From Paracoccaceae bacterium (lineage in GTDB: Bacteria > Pseudomonadota > Alphaproteobacteria > Rhodobacterales > Rhodobacteraceae), in contig JAFGXY010000047.1 in assembly GCA_016936395.1 (NCBI GenBank), positions 59,620-123,619 of the forward strand: a stretch of DNA of 64,000 bases. The letters run 5' to 3'. Positions 9,193 to 20,728 of the stretch are shown here, piece by piece. The notes under the pieces were generated by a model. It made no database searches. It was not told the origin of the DNA and worked only from the letters and a program-made list of their open reading frames with translations. Every line of letters starts with the position of its first letter. Position 1 is the stretch's first letter. Made by a program: the position numbers and the translations under genes.

Positions 9193-10569
9193 ATGAAGGT
9201 CATCATCTGCGGCGCGGGTCAGGTCGGCTGGCAAATCGCGCGCCAGCTGTCGGGCGAACGCAATGACGTGACGGTGGTGGACATGAACCCCGATCTGGTG
9301 CGCCGGGCCACCGACACGCTGGATGTGCAGGGGGTTGTCGGCTTTGCCAGCTATCCTGACGTGCTGGAGCGGGCAGGCGCGCGCGACGCCGACCTGATCA
9401 TCGCCGCCACCCATTCCGACGAGGTCAACATGGTGACCTGTCAGGTGGCGCATTCGGTGTTCTCGATCCCGCGCAAGATCGCGCGGCTTCGGTCGCAAAG
9501 CTATCTGGATGCGATCTATTCCGATCTTTACCGCCGCGACCACCTGCCCATCGACGTGGTGATCTCACCCGAGCGCGAGGTGGCCGAGGCAGCGCTGCAG
9601 CGTCTGGCGGTTCCGGCCACCTTTGACACCGAAAGCTTCATGCTGGGCCGGGCGCAGCTTCTGGGCATGGCGCTGGAAGACGATTGCCCGGTTCTGAACA
9701 CGCCGCTGCGGCAATTGAATGACCTGTTTTCCACCCTGCGGGCGATTGTGGTGGGGGTGCGCCGCGACGGCCGGCTGTTCGCGCCCGATCCGGGCGACCA
9801 GTTGTTCGCGGGCGACCAGATCTATGTCTTTTCCCATTCCGAAGATCTGAACCGCACGCTGGAGATCTTTGGCAAGGCCACCCGCAAGCAAGAGCGGATC
9901 GTGATCATCGGCGGCGGCAACGTAGGCCTTGGCGTGGCCCGCGCGCTGGAGGCTCGGACCGACCGGGTGCGTGCCAAGATCATCGAAAAATCGCGGGCCG
10001 TGGCCGAACGGGCGGCCGATGGTCTGGACCGGACCATCGTGCTGCATGGCGACGGCATGGACATGGACTTGCTGATGGAAGCCGCGATCGACCGCGCCGA
10101 TGCGGTGCTGGCGGTGACCGATGACGACAAGACCAACCTGCTGGTGGCGGTGCGGGCCAAGCAGGCGGGGTGCCGGATGTCGATTGCGCTGGTCAATGAC
10201 CCGACGCTGGCACCGCTGATGGCACCTTTGGACATCGACGCCTACATCAACCCGCGCGCCACCACCGTGTCGTCGATCCTGCGCCACATCCGGCATGGCC
10301 GGGTGCGTGCGGTCTATTCCATCGGCGATTCCGAGGCCGAGATGATCGAGGCGCAGATCCTGTCCACCAGCCCGATGGCCGGCCGGATGATCCGCGAGAT
10401 CGAGTTTCCCGCCGGAGTTCTGGTCGGTGGCGTGATGAAGGGGGACAAGATGGTAAAGCCCACCTCTGACCTGCGGCTGGAAGCCGGCGATGTGATCGCG
10501 ATCTTTTCCATGACAGCGGACGTGCGCGAGGTGGAGCGGCTGCTGCAAGTCTCCATCGACTTTTTCTGA
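9193..10569 (+). CDS. trkA: Trk potassium system NAD-binding protein TrkA
   Basis: A 458-residue peripheral regulatory subunit of the Trk K+ uptake system. Two tandem RCK units are visible: the first Rossmann motif CGAGQVGWQIA lies at the N-terminus and the second IIGGGNVGLGVARAL at about 238-252, each followed by a TrkA-C type domain. The length is normal. The stop overlaps the trkH start by one base, so the two subunits are co-translated. The ntrYX-trkAH order is conserved among alphaproteobacteria. Confidence 0.96.
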   Translation: MKVIICGAGQVGWQIARQLSGERNDVTVVDMNPDLVRRATDTLDVQGVVGFASYPDVLERAGARDADLIIAATHSDEVNMVTCQVAHSVFSIPRKIARLRSQSYLDAIYSDLYRRDHLPIDVVISPEREVAEAALQRLAVPATFDTESFMLGRAQLLGMALEDDCPVLNTPLRQLNDLFSTLRAIVVGVRRDGRLFAPDPGDQLFAGDQIYVFSHSEDLNRTLEIFGKATRKQERIVIIGGGNVGLGVARALEARTDRVRAKIIEKSRAVAERAADGLDRTIVLHGDGMDMDLLMEAAIDRADAVLAVTDDDKTNLLVAVRAKQAGCRMSIALVNDPTLAPLMAPLDIDAYINPRATTVSSILRHIRHGRVRAVYSIGDSEAEMIEAQILSTSPMAGRMIREIEFPAGVLVGGVMKGDKMVKPTSDLRLEAGDVIAIFSMTADVREVERLLQVSIDFF

Positions 10570-12092
10570 TGCTGCGCGACCGGCTTCTGACAACGCCGCT
10601 GTTGCTGACCCTTGCCGGTCTGGCCGGGGTGGCGATGCTGCTGCCGGCCCTGCATGCCAATCTGACCAACAATCATCCGGTGGCGCGGGCGTTCTTTTAC
10701 GCCGCGCTGCTGGTGCTGATCCTGGTCGGCATGGTCTGGATCGCCACTGCGAACTGGCGGCCCGGCAATGTCGCCCGCAGCCAGCTTGCCTCGCTGGTCG
10801 GGGCCTATGCGCTGATGCCGGTGATCTTTGCGCTGCCCTTTGCCCAGGCGGTGCCCGACACCAGCTTTCACAATGCCTGGTTCGAGATGGTGTCGTGCTT
10901 CACCACCACCGGGGCCACGGTCTATGACGCGCCAGGGCGTCTGACGCCGTCGCTGCATCTGTGGCGCGCCACGGTGGGCTGGTTGGGCGGGCTGTTCATT
11001 CTGGTGGCGGCAACCGCGGTGCTGGCGCCGATGAACCTTGGCGGGGTCGAGGTGATGACCGGCAGCGCGCCGGGGCGCGAAACCGATGGCCTGACCCAGA
11101 TCAGCCGCGTGGCGGACCCGGCCGAGCGGTTTCTCAGCTTCAGCCTGTTGCTGTTTCCGATCTATGCCGGTCTGACCCTGATCCTGTGGATCTTGCTGAT
11201 GATCGCCGGCGAGGTGAACATCGTGGCGCTGATCCATGCGATGGGAACGCTGTCCACCTCGGGCATCGGGATGCAGGGCGATCTGCGCGGCCTGACCTCT
11301 GGGCTGTGGGGCGAGATGCTGATCGCGCTGTTTCTGGTTCTGGCCCTGACGCGGCGCTTTTATCCGGCCACGCAATTTGCAGCCGTGCAGGGGGCGGTAT
11401 CGCGTGACCCGGAACTGCGCCTTGCGCTGATCATCATTCTTGGCACGACCCTGATCCTGTTCCTGCGCCACTTCCTGGGTGCCGTTTCGGTGGATGCGAC
11501 CAAGGATCTGGCCTCGGCCTTGCGGGCGCTGTGGGGCATTGCCTTCATGGCGATCAGTTTCCTGACCACAACCGGCTACGAGTCGGGGGAGTGGGCCGCA
11601 GCGCGCAACTGGTCGGGGCTGGGCAGTCCGGGGCTGGTGCTGATGGGGCTTGCCATCATCGGTGGCGGGGTTGCGACCACGGCGGGCGGGGTCAAGCTGC
11701 TGCGGGTCTACGCGCTTTTTCGCCATGGCGAGCGTGAGCTGGAACGGCTGATCCATCCGTCCTCGATCGGCGGGCAGGGTCAGCAGGCGCGTCGGCTGCG
11801 GCGTGAGGGGGCCTATTTTGCCTGGCTGTTCTTCATGCTGTTTGCGCTGTCGATTGCGGTCAGCACGGCCTTTCTGGGCCTGTTCCAGATCGAGTTCGAA
11901 CCCGCCCTGGTCTTGACACTGTCAGCGCTGACCACCACCGGCCAGCTGGCGGACCTCGCGGGCAGCGTCGCGATCCCCTACGACACGCTTGATCCCGTGG
12001 CAAAGTCGTTTCTGGCGGTGGTCATGGTGGTCGGGCGGCTGGAGACGCTGGCCATTTTGGCGATTCTGACACCCTCAGGCTGGCAGCGCTAA
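10569..12092 (+). CDS. trkH: Trk potassium channel-like subunit TrkH
   Basis: A 507-residue polytopic membrane protein that forms the K+ translocation pore. Repeated hairpin regions with selectivity-type sequences are seen (CFTTTGATVY about residue 110, GTLSTSGIGM about 227, SFLTTTGYES about 330, ALTTTGQL about 455), as expected for the fourfold M1-P-M2 plan. It directly overlaps trkA. A 137-nt gap separates it from hfq. Confidence 0.95.
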   Translation: MLRDRLLTTPLLLTLAGLAGVAMLLPALHANLTNNHPVARAFFYAALLVLILVGMVWIATANWRPGNVARSQLASLVGAYALMPVIFALPFAQAVPDTSFHNAWFEMVSCFTTTGATVYDAPGRLTPSLHLWRATVGWLGGLFILVAATAVLAPMNLGGVEVMTGSAPGRETDGLTQISRVADPAERFLSFSLLLFPIYAGLTLILWILLMIAGEVNIVALIHAMGTLSTSGIGMQGDLRGLTSGLWGEMLIALFLVLALTRRFYPATQFAAVQGAVSRDPELRLALIIILGTTLILFLRHFLGAVSVDATKDLASALRALWGIAFMAISFLTTTGYESGEWAAARNWSGLGSPGLVLMGLAIIGGGVATTAGGVKLLRVYALFRHGERELERLIHPSSIGGQGQQARRLRREGAYFAWLFFMLFALSIAVSTAFLGLFQIEFEPALVLTLSALTTTGQLADLAGSVAIPYDTLDPVAKSFLAVVMVVGRLETLAILAILTPSGWQR

Positions 12093-12229
12093 GCCGCGTA
12101 TTCGATAAAGGACTGATTTTTGGGCTGGAATCTGGCGGATTACAGCCCCATACTATGCGGCAATGCGCCACCGGCAGCCATATAAGCCGTGGGACAGGGG
12201 TGTAACGCGCAAGAATAAAGGCATTATCA

Positions 12230-12463
12230 ATGGCCGCCGACAAACAGAATTTGCAAGATGCCTTTCTGAACCATGTTCGGAAGGCGAAGGTTCCACTGAC
12301 GATCTTCCTGATCAACGGGGTAAAGCTGCAAGGCGTGATCACGTGGTTTGACAATTTTTGCGTGCTGCTGCGTCGGGACGGCCAGTCGCAGCTTGTCTAC
12401 AAGCACGCGATTTCCACCATCATGCCGGGTGCTCCGATCAACCTTTATGAAGGCGAAGACTGA
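12230..12463 (+). CDS. hfq: RNA chaperone Hfq
   Basis: A 77-residue Sm-like hexameric RNA chaperone that pairs sRNAs with mRNAs. Sm1 ([20 protein letters not shown]) and the Sm2 signature YKHAIST are intact. The C-terminal tail is short and acidic (NLYEGED), as is typical of alphaproteobacterial Hfq, which lacks the long enteric tail. An AAAGG sequence precedes the ATG. hflX follows 8 nt after the stop. The 137-nt upstream gap probably holds its promoter, but I could not identify convincing -35/-10 elements. Confidence 0.98.
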   Translation: MAADKQNLQDAFLNHVRKAKVPLTIFLINGVKLQGVITWFDNFCVLLRRDGQSQLVYKHAISTIMPGAPINLYEGED

Positions 12464-12471
12464 TTTCCGAT

Positions 12472-13812
12472 TTGCCGGACGACGAAGACGAGGATATCTG
12501 GCCGGACGATGGCGGGATTGCAGCTTATGAAAGCGAAGGCCCGGCCATGCGGGCTTTCGTGCTGCATCCTGATATCAGATCGCAGCCCCGTCGTCGCCTG
12601 GCCGAACATGGGCTGGCCGAAGCCGTCAGCCTTGCTGCCGCACTTCCAGCCATGGAGGTGGTGGGGGCCGAGGTGGTCCGGATGCCGCGCCTTCAGGCCG
12701 GGATGCTGTTCGGCTCGGGCAAGGTCGAGGAGTTGAAGGCGCGCTTTGCGTCGCTGGACGTGGGTCTTGTGCTGGTTGATGGCCCGGTCACGCCGGTGCA
12801 GCAGCGCAATCTGGAAAAGGTATGGGGTGTCAAGCTGCTGGACCGGACCGGGTTGATCCTCGAGATCTTCGCCGACCGCGCCCGCACCCGCGAAGGCGTG
12901 TTGCAGGTCGAACTGGCGGCGCTGTCTTATCAGCGCACGCGGCTGGTGCGGGCATGGACCCACCTTGAACGGCAACGCGGCGGCTTTGGCTTTGTCGGCG
13001 GCCCCGGCGAGACGCAGATCGAGGCCGACCGCCGGGCGATCGACGATCAGGTGATCCGCCTGAAACGCCAGCTTGCCAAGGTGGTCAAGACCCGCGAGTT
13101 GCACCGCGCCGCCCGCAAGAAGGTGCCGTTCCCGATCGTGGCGCTGGTCGGCTATACCAATGCCGGCAAATCGACACTGTTCAACCGCATCACCGGGGCC
13201 GATGTGCTGGCCCGCGACATGCTGTTTGCCACGCTGGACCCGACGATGCGCGGCGTCACGCTGCCCGCACAAGGGGGCGGGGTCGGGCGCAAGATCATTG
13301 CCTCCGACACCGTGGGGTTCATCAGCGATCTGCCAACCCAGCTGGTCGCCGCCTTTCGCGCCACGCTCGAAGAGGTGCTGTCGGCCGATCTGATCTTGCA
13401 CATCCGCGACATCGCCCATCCCGAAAGCGCCGAACAGGCCGCCGATGTCGCCGATACCCTGACCACACTGGGCCTGAACCGGTCGGTGCCGATGCTGGAG
13501 GTGTGGAACAAGCTTGATCTGGTGGATGGCGCCGCGCGCGACGCGCTTGATCAGCAAGCCGCCCGGCGGGACGATGTTCTGGCCATCTCGGCCCTGACCG
13601 GCGACGGTGTGGATGCCCTGCTCGACCGGGTGTCGGCGGTGTTTGACGAAGCAACCTCGGACTGCCAGATCACGCTGCCCTTCAGCGAGGGCAAGCGCCA
13701 CGCCTGGTTGCATGAACAGGGCGTGGTCGAGGCCGAACGCCAGACCGACGATGGCTGGGCGCTGACGGTTCGCTGGACGGCACGACAGGAACAGCGCTAC
13801 CGCGACCTCTGA
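12472..13812 (+). CDS. hflX: GTPase HflX
   Basis: A 446-residue ribosome-associated GTPase involved in rescuing or splitting stalled ribosomes. The N-terminal HflX domain includes GMLFGSGKVEEL. The coiled region contains GFGFVGGPGETQIEADRR. The G domain has GYTNAGKSTLFN, TLDPTMRG, DTVGFISDLP and NKLD. A TTG at 12472 gives the longest product with an acidic leader (MPDDEDEDIWPDD); ATG at 12547 (MRAFVLHPD) is a credible shorter start. It is co-transcribed with hfq, 8 nt downstream. Confidence 0.94.
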   Translation: MPDDEDEDIWPDDGGIAAYESEGPAMRAFVLHPDIRSQPRRRLAEHGLAEAVSLAAALPAMEVVGAEVVRMPRLQAGMLFGSGKVEELKARFASLDVGLVLVDGPVTPVQQRNLEKVWGVKLLDRTGLILEIFADRARTREGVLQVELAALSYQRTRLVRAWTHLERQRGGFGFVGGPGETQIEADRRAIDDQVIRLKRQLAKVVKTRELHRAARKKVPFPIVALVGYTNAGKSTLFNRITGADVLARDMLFATLDPTMRGVTLPAQGGGVGRKIIASDTVGFISDLPTQLVAAFRATLEEVLSADLILHIRDIAHPESAEQAADVADTLTTLGLNRSVPMLEVWNKLDLVDGAARDALDQQAARRDDVLAISALTGDGVDALLDRVSAVFDEATSDCQITLPFSEGKRHAWLHEQGVVEAERQTDDGWALTVRWTARQEQRYRDL

Positions 13813-13839
13813 ACCGCGCGCCCTTGGCCGGCCTCGCTT

Positions 13840-15536
<1,697 letters not shown>

Positions 15537-15704
15537 TGCTGGGGCAAGGCCGCAGGGCCCGCCGCGACCAGACCAGCGCGGCGGCTGTCGCATCGGTTGG
15601 GTCGCGGGTAATTCCCGCTGCGAGGCAGGGCAGGGCGGGGCTGGAATGATCACTGCCAGCCCACGACCCTTGACGCCGGGCTGTCTGCTGCGCAGGTGGC
15701 TGGC

Positions 15705-16859
15705 ATGACCCCGGCAGCGCGTCTGTCTGCTGCAATCACCGTTCTGGATCACGTTCTGGCCGGCGAGAGCGCCGAGCGCGCGTTGACCCATTGGGGTCGC
15801 GCCAGCCGTTTTGCCGGCTCGGGCGATCGGTCGGCGGTGCGCGATCTGGTGTTTGATGCGCTGCGGTGCCAGCGGTCGTTTGCGGCCCTTGGTGGCGCGA
15901 TGACCGGCCGCGGACTTGTGCTGGGTGGCCTGCGCGCGGCGGGCGTTGATCCCGCGCCGCTGTTCAGCGGCGACGGCCACGCGCCAGCCCCGCTGACAGC
16001 GCTGGATCAGGGCCACATGCCGCAGGGGGCCGAGGCGCTTGACCTGCCCGACTGGCTGTTGCCGGAACTGAGCCTGTCCCTGGGTGAGGATCTTGCCGCC
16101 GTGGCCGAAGCGATGCGGCATCGTGCGCCGGTCTTTGTGCGCGTGAACATCGCCCGCATCACCCGGCCCGCAGCGATTGCCGCCTTGCAGGCCGAGGGCA
16201 TCACGGCACATCCGCACGCCTTGGCCGATACCGCACTGGAGGTGACGCAAGGCGCGCGCAAGATCCAGACCAGCAAGGCCTATCTGACCGGGTTGGTCGA
16301 GTTGCAAGATGCCGCGTCGCAGGCGGTGGCGGCGCGGTTGCCGCTGCGCGATGGCATGCGGGTGCTGGATTATTGCGCCGGAGGGGGCGGCAAGACGCTG
16401 GGAATGGCCGCGCGCGCAAGGCTGCAGCTTTTTGCCCATGACGCCAAGCCGGCGCGCCTGCGTGATCTGGTGCCACGCGCCGCACGGGCCGGCGCGCAGG
16501 TCAGCCTGACCGACAGCCCCGCGGCTGGCAGCTATGATCTGGTGCTTGCCGATGCGCCCTGTTCCGGTTCGGGCAGTTGGCGGCGCGATCCGCAGGGCAA
16601 ATGGGCCCTGACGCCGGAAAAACTGGCCCAGACCCTTGCGCTGCAAGATCTGATCCTGGACCGGAGCGCCGCTTTGGTGGCACCGGGTGGCGTGCTGGCC
16701 TATGCCACCTGTTCGCTGCTGGACGCGGAAAACAGCGGCCGCATCGCCGGATTTCTGGCCCGCAGCCCTGGCTGGCGGCAGACGGATCAGCTGCGCCTGA
16801 CACCCCTTTCCGGCGGAGATGGATTTTATCTTGCCGTATTGACGCAAAAGACCGGCTGA
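15705..16859 (+). CDS. rsmB: RsmB/NOP-family RNA cytosine-C5 methyltransferase
   Basis: A 384-residue SAM-dependent methyltransferase, probably modifying 16S rRNA. An N-terminal NusB-like helical region is followed by the Rossmann methyltransferase domain with DYCAGGGGKTLGMA (SAM binding), DAPCSGSGSWRRDP and YATCSLLDAEN; the last two carry the two cysteines used in catalysis and product release. ATG at 15705 follows AGGTGG; GTG at 15696 would add three residues. It lies 168 nt after guaB with no obvious terminator between. The exact target (967 or another site) cannot be read from the sequence. Confidence 0.88.
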   Translation: MTPAARLSAAITVLDHVLAGESAERALTHWGRASRFAGSGDRSAVRDLVFDALRCQRSFAALGGAMTGRGLVLGGLRAAGVDPAPLFSGDGHAPAPLTALDQGHMPQGAEALDLPDWLLPELSLSLGEDLAAVAEAMRHRAPVFVRVNIARITRPAAIAALQAEGITAHPHALADTALEVTQGARKIQTSKAYLTGLVELQDAASQAVAARLPLRDGMRVLDYCAGGGGKTLGMAARARLQLFAHDAKPARLRDLVPRAARAGAQVSLTDSPAAGSYDLVLADAPCSGSGSWRRDPQGKWALTPEKLAQTLALQDLILDRSAALVAPGGVLAYATCSLLDAENSGRIAGFLARSPGWRQTDQLRLTPLSGGDGFYLAVLTQKTG

Positions 16860-16901
16860 CCTATGCACGCGACGGTTGTAATCGGTGAGGCTGGGTCAAT
16901 G

Positions 16902-16916
16902 TTAAGGGCAGATTAA
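16902..16916 (+). promoter_or_regulatory. Perfect CtrA-type box upstream of cckA
   Basis: TTAA-N7-TTAA occurs exactly at 16902-16905 and 16913-16916, 53 nt before the cckA start codon. This is the full-length CtrA recognition consensus. CckA is the kinase that feeds phosphate to CtrA through ChpT, so a site here would give direct feedback. The match is read from sequence; binding is inferred. Confidence 0.6.
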
Positions 16917-16968
16917 CGATTTGCGTGCTTTGCTGCAGGCCGAGTGAGTTTCTGGGGGTGCAAAGGGC

Positions 16969-19275
16969 GTGCTGGCGGGGATCCAAGGAACATCCGAAGT
17001 GGTGGAAATCGCCCGCAGCCTTGCGATGCGGGTTCGGTTTGTGCTGGCAGGGGCTCTGGCGGCCCTCGTGGTTTTTGCGCTGTCGCCGCAGCCGGCATTT
17101 CGGTTGGCGGCTCTTGTGGTTGCGGTCACGCTGATAGGGCTGGTGATGGTGCTGTGGGGCATCGTGCGCACCGCAGACTGGTCAGACCGGCGGGCGCTGC
17201 GGTCGGTGGAAAAGCTGGTCGGTCACGATGCAACGCCCTGTTTCACCACCGATGCCTCTGGTCAGATCCAGTTTCGCAACACCGCGGCCCAGGCGCGGTT
17301 TGGCCTTGCCTCGGTAACCCTGATCGCCGCCCTGCAAGACCATTTTGCCAGCCCGGCATCGGTGCTTTATCGTTTGCAGTCGCGGGCGGCTGCCATTGGG
17401 GCCGCACGCGAAGATGTGGTCACCCGGCGCGGCCATTCCCGGCTTTCGGTGCATCGTATTGCCGAGGCGCAGTTTCTGTGGCGACTGGAGGAATTTGTCG
17501 ATCGCCCCTTGTCGGGGCGCGGCGCCGAAGGGCTAAGCCTGCCAATGCTGATTGCCAACAAGCAGGGCGTGATCCTGTTCACCAACGAAGCCATGCGTCG
17601 CCTTCTGGGGGGGCGGCCGAAACGGCTGGACCGTGTGTTCACCTCGCCCAACCCGCGCAACGGCGAAGAGCTGGATGTCGCAGGCCAGACCGGACCGGTG
17701 CGCGCCATTCTCGCCGAAATCTCTGGTCCGGGCGAACGGCGCGAGATCTATTTGCTGCCGGTCCCCCATCGCGATGGCGCCGACCAGATCATGGCCGATT
17801 TTGAGCATGTTCCGGTGGCCCTGTTGCGCTTTGCCGCCGATGGCACGCTGCTGGTGGCCAATCGCGCCGGGCGTGATGTTCTGGGCCTTAGTGCCGGGGG
17901 CAGTTACATGTTTCACGATCTTTACGAAGGGTTGGGACGGTCCGTGCAGGACTGGCTGGGGGACGTGGTGACCGAACGTCTTGCCCATGGCTCGGAAGTG
18001 CTGCGCGCACGTCAGGGCCAGCCGGATGCCTTCCATCAGGTCACCTTGCGCCGCGTCGTCGATCAGGGCCGCGCCGGGGTTTTGGCGGTGGTGCAGGATG
18101 CAACGGCGCTCAAGCGGCTGGAAGCGCAGTTCGTGCAAAGCCAGAAAATGCAGGCAATTGGCCAGTTGGCTGGCGGAATAGCCCATGATTTCAACAACCT
18201 GTTGACGGCGATCACCGGCCATTGTGATCTTTTGCTGCTGCGCCATGTGCAAGAAGACAAGGATTTCGCCGATCTGGTTCAGATCAACCAGAACGCCAAC
18301 CGCGCGGCGGCCCTTGTGTCGCAACTTCTGGCATTTTCCCGCAAGCAGACGCTGAAGCCGGAAAGGATTGATCTGCAAGAGGTGCTGGGGGACATGACGC
18401 ATCTTCTGAACCGGCTGGTGGGCGAAAAGGTGCGCCTGCGCCTGTCGCATGCGCCTGACCTCGGTCCCATCCGTGCCGACAAGCGGCAGCTGGAACAGGT
18501 GTTGATGAACCTGGTGGTCAATGCGCGCGATGCGATGAAGGAAGGGGGGGTGATCCGGGTTGAGACCGAGGCGCTGACCCTGATTGAAGACCTGCGCCGG
18601 GACCGGGCCGTTGTGCCCGCCGGCACCTATGCGGTGATCAGGGTCACCGATACCGGGTGCGGCATCCCGCCCGAACGACTGGACAAGATATTTGAGCCGT
18701 TTTACACCACCAAGCGCCCAGGTGAGGGCACGGGCCTGGGGCTTTCCACCGTCTACGGCATCGTCAAGCAATCCGGCGGCTTTATCTTTGTCGATTCGGC
18801 GGTGGATGAAGGCACGGTGTTCCACCTGTATTTCCCCAGCCACGCGCAACAGGAGGAGGATCGGGCCAGCCTTTCGCCCGAACCTGCTCGCAAGATCGTT
18901 CTGCGCCAGGGCGAGGGCGTCGTGCTGCTGGTCGAGGATGAGGCCCCGGTTCGCGCCTTTGCCAGCCGCGCGCTGCGCTTGCGGGGCTACACGGTGCTGG
19001 AAGCCGATTGTGCCGAAGCGGCGCTGCGGCTGCTGGAAGACCCCAGCCTTGAGATTGATGTTTTTGTGACCGACGTTGTCATGCCCGGGATGGATGGCCC
19101 AAGCTGGGTGAAACAGGCACGTGAACAGAGGCCGGATGTGCGCGTGGTCTTCATGTCCGGATATTCCGAAGACTGTCTGCAAGAAGAACAAGGCCGGTTG
19201 CCGAACGCGGTCTTTCTGGCAAAACCGTTTTCGCTCAATGAACTGGCCATCACTGTGCAGGGCCAGTTGCATTAG
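16969..19275 (+). CDS. cckA: Hybrid histidine kinase CckA
   Basis: A 768-residue membrane hybrid kinase heading the CckA-ChpT-CtrA phosphorelay, which controls motility, gene-transfer agents or cell cycle in alphaproteobacteria. Two membrane helices (about 20-65) lead into PAS-like regions. The kinase core has QLAGGIAHDFNNLLTAI (His406), NLVVNARDAM, DTGCGIP and GTGLGLSTVYGIV. The receiver domain starts near 645 with phospho-acceptor Asp702 (FVTDVVMPGMDG). The start is GTG at 16969. A perfect CtrA box lies just upstream. Confidence 0.94.
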   Translation: MLAGIQGTSEVVEIARSLAMRVRFVLAGALAALVVFALSPQPAFRLAALVVAVTLIGLVMVLWGIVRTADWSDRRALRSVEKLVGHDATPCFTTDASGQIQFRNTAAQARFGLASVTLIAALQDHFASPASVLYRLQSRAAAIGAAREDVVTRRGHSRLSVHRIAEAQFLWRLEEFVDRPLSGRGAEGLSLPMLIANKQGVILFTNEAMRRLLGGRPKRLDRVFTSPNPRNGEELDVAGQTGPVRAILAEISGPGERREIYLLPVPHRDGADQIMADFEHVPVALLRFAADGTLLVANRAGRDVLGLSAGGSYMFHDLYEGLGRSVQDWLGDVVTERLAHGSEVLRARQGQPDAFHQVTLRRVVDQGRAGVLAVVQDATALKRLEAQFVQSQKMQAIGQLAGGIAHDFNNLLTAITGHCDLLLLRHVQEDKDFADLVQINQNANRAAALVSQLLAFSRKQTLKPERIDLQEVLGDMTHLLNRLVGEKVRLRLSHAPDLGPIRADKRQLEQVLMNLVVNARDAMKEGGVIRVETEALTLIEDLRRDRAVVPAGTYAVIRVTDTGCGIPPERLDKIFEPFYTTKRPGEGTGLGLSTVYGIVKQSGGFIFVDSAVDEGTVFHLYFPSHAQQEEDRASLSPEPARKIVLRQGEGVVLLVEDEAPVRAFASRALRLRGYTVLEADCAEAALRLLEDPSLEIDVFVTDVVMPGMDGPSWVKQAREQRPDVRVVFMSGYSEDCLQEEQGRLPNAVFLAKPFSLNELAITVQGQLH

Positions 19276-19409
19276 CAGGGCGCAGGACAGATTTCCGGAC
19301 AGCAAGCCATCACCGACGCATCCCGTCCAACGCAAAACGCGCGCCGTGCCGATCAGCGTAAACCATCCCTTAACCAATATGTGAAAATCCTGATCTGGTG
19401 AGAATACGC

Positions 19410-19438
19410 TTGAAATGTTCCTCTTTTATTCTCATAAG
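19410..19438 (+). promoter_or_regulatory. recA promoter
   Basis: TTGAAA (19410-19415) and CATAAG (19433-19438) are separated by 17 nt, a good sigma-70 match. Predicted transcription starts just downstream, at the LexA box. Confidence 0.6.
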
Positions 19439-19443
19439 ACGGG

Positions 19444-19458
19444 GAACACTTGGGGAAC
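19444..19458 (+). promoter_or_regulatory. LexA (SOS) operator of recA
   Basis: GAAC (19444-19447), seven bases, GAAC (19455-19458) is the direct-repeat SOS box described for Rhodobacter and other alphaproteobacteria (GTTC-N7-GTTC on the other strand). It begins five bases after the predicted -10 element, so LexA bound here would block recA transcription until DNA damage. Confidence 0.85.
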
Positions 19459-19508
19459 AAGCGCAATGATTGCCGCTGAACCGCGGCTGTGAAATAAGGA
19501 GCGGAATG

Positions 19509-20588
19509 ATGGCGGTGGCGAACCTCCTCGATTTGAACGGGAAGCGCGAAATGGACAAGTCAAAGGCGCTGGAAAGCGCTCTGGCACAGATCGAACGGCA
19601 GTTCGGCAAGGGCTCGATCATGCGTCTGGGCGCAAACAGCCCGGCGATGGATATCGAGGCAACATCGACAGGCTCGCTTGGCCTTGACATCGCTTTGGGA
19701 ATCGGTGGCCTGCCCAAAGGCCGGATCATCGAGATCTATGGCCCCGAAAGCTCAGGCAAGACCACGCTGACGCTGCATGTGGTGGCCGAAGAGCAAAAGA
19801 AGGGCGGCGTTTGCGCCTTTGTTGATGCCGAACACGCGCTTGATCCGCAATATGCCAAGAAGCTGGGCGTGAACCTGGATGAATTGCTGATCAGCCAGCC
19901 CGATACCGGCGAACAGGCGCTGGAAATTGTCGACACGCTGGTGCGTTCCGGTGCGGTCAGCCTTGTGGTCGTCGACTCGGTGGCAGCACTGACGCCCAAG
20001 GCCGAGCTTGAGGGCGATATGGGTGACATGCAGATGGGCAGCCAGGCCCGCCTGATGAGCCAGGCCATGCGCAAGCTGACCGCCAGCATTGGCCGCAGCA
20101 ACTGCATGGTGATCTTCATCAACCAGATCCGCATGAAGATCGGCGTGATGTTCGGCAGCCCGGAAACCACCACGGGCGGCAATGCGCTGAAGTTCTATGC
20201 ATCGGTGCGCCTTGATATCCGCCGGATCGGTTCGATCAAGGAGAAGGATGATGTCGTGGGCAACTCGACCCGCGTCAAGGTGGTGAAGAACAAGGTGGCG
20301 CCGCCGTTCAAGCAGGTCGAGTTCGACATCATGTATGGCGAGGGCATCTCGAAAACCGGTGAGTTGATCGATATCGGCGTCAAGGCCGGTGTGGTCGAAA
20401 AATCGGGCTCCTGGTATTCCTATGGTGACGAGAGGATCGGGCAGGGGCGCGAAAATGCCAAGCTGTTCCTGAAATCAAACCCCACCATCGCCAATGAGAT
20501 CGAGGACAAGATCCGCGCCGCCAATGGGCTCGACTTTCACATGGCCGAAGGCGACGCCACATCGGAAGACGATGTGATGGACACCTGA
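19509..20588 (+). CDS. recA: Recombinase RecA
   Basis: A 359-residue DNA-dependent ATPase for strand exchange and SOS induction. Key parts: [18 protein letters not shown], Walker [21 protein letters not shown], the L2 DNA-binding loop [21 protein letters not shown], and an acidic C-terminus. AAGGAG at 19496 gives better spacing to ATG 19509 than to the adjacent ATG 19506. A LexA box and promoter lie upstream and an intrinsic terminator follows. Confidence 0.98.
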   Translation: MAVANLLDLNGKREMDKSKALESALAQIERQFGKGSIMRLGANSPAMDIEATSTGSLGLDIALGIGGLPKGRIIEIYGPESSGKTTLTLHVVAEEQKKGGVCAFVDAEHALDPQYAKKLGVNLDELLISQPDTGEQALEIVDTLVRSGAVSLVVVDSVAALTPKAELEGDMGDMQMGSQARLMSQAMRKLTASIGRSNCMVIFINQIRMKIGVMFGSPETTTGGNALKFYASVRLDIRRIGSIKEKDDVVGNSTRVKVVKNKVAPPFKQVEFDIMYGEGISKTGELIDIGVKAGVVEKSGSWYSYGDERIGQGRENAKLFLKSNPTIANEIEDKIRAANGLDFHMAEGDATSEDDVMDT

Positions 20589-20607
20589 CCGTTCGGGGCA
20601 GGCAGCC

Positions 20608-20633
20608 GCGGGCCGGGGGGCGGCCCGCTTTTT
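20608..20633 (+). terminator. Intrinsic terminator after recA
   Basis: A perfect 8-bp GC stem (GCGGGCCG / CGGCCCGC) with a 5-base G loop is followed by TTTTT, ending recA transcription before alaS. Confidence 0.85.
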
Positions 20634-20728
20634 CGGGGCCGCGCCAGCCCCCGGTGGACAGAGGCAGCGCACACGGGTAAACGGTGGACAAACTCGCTGA
20701 ACCTCTGAGCCGAAGGGCCTTTATCACC

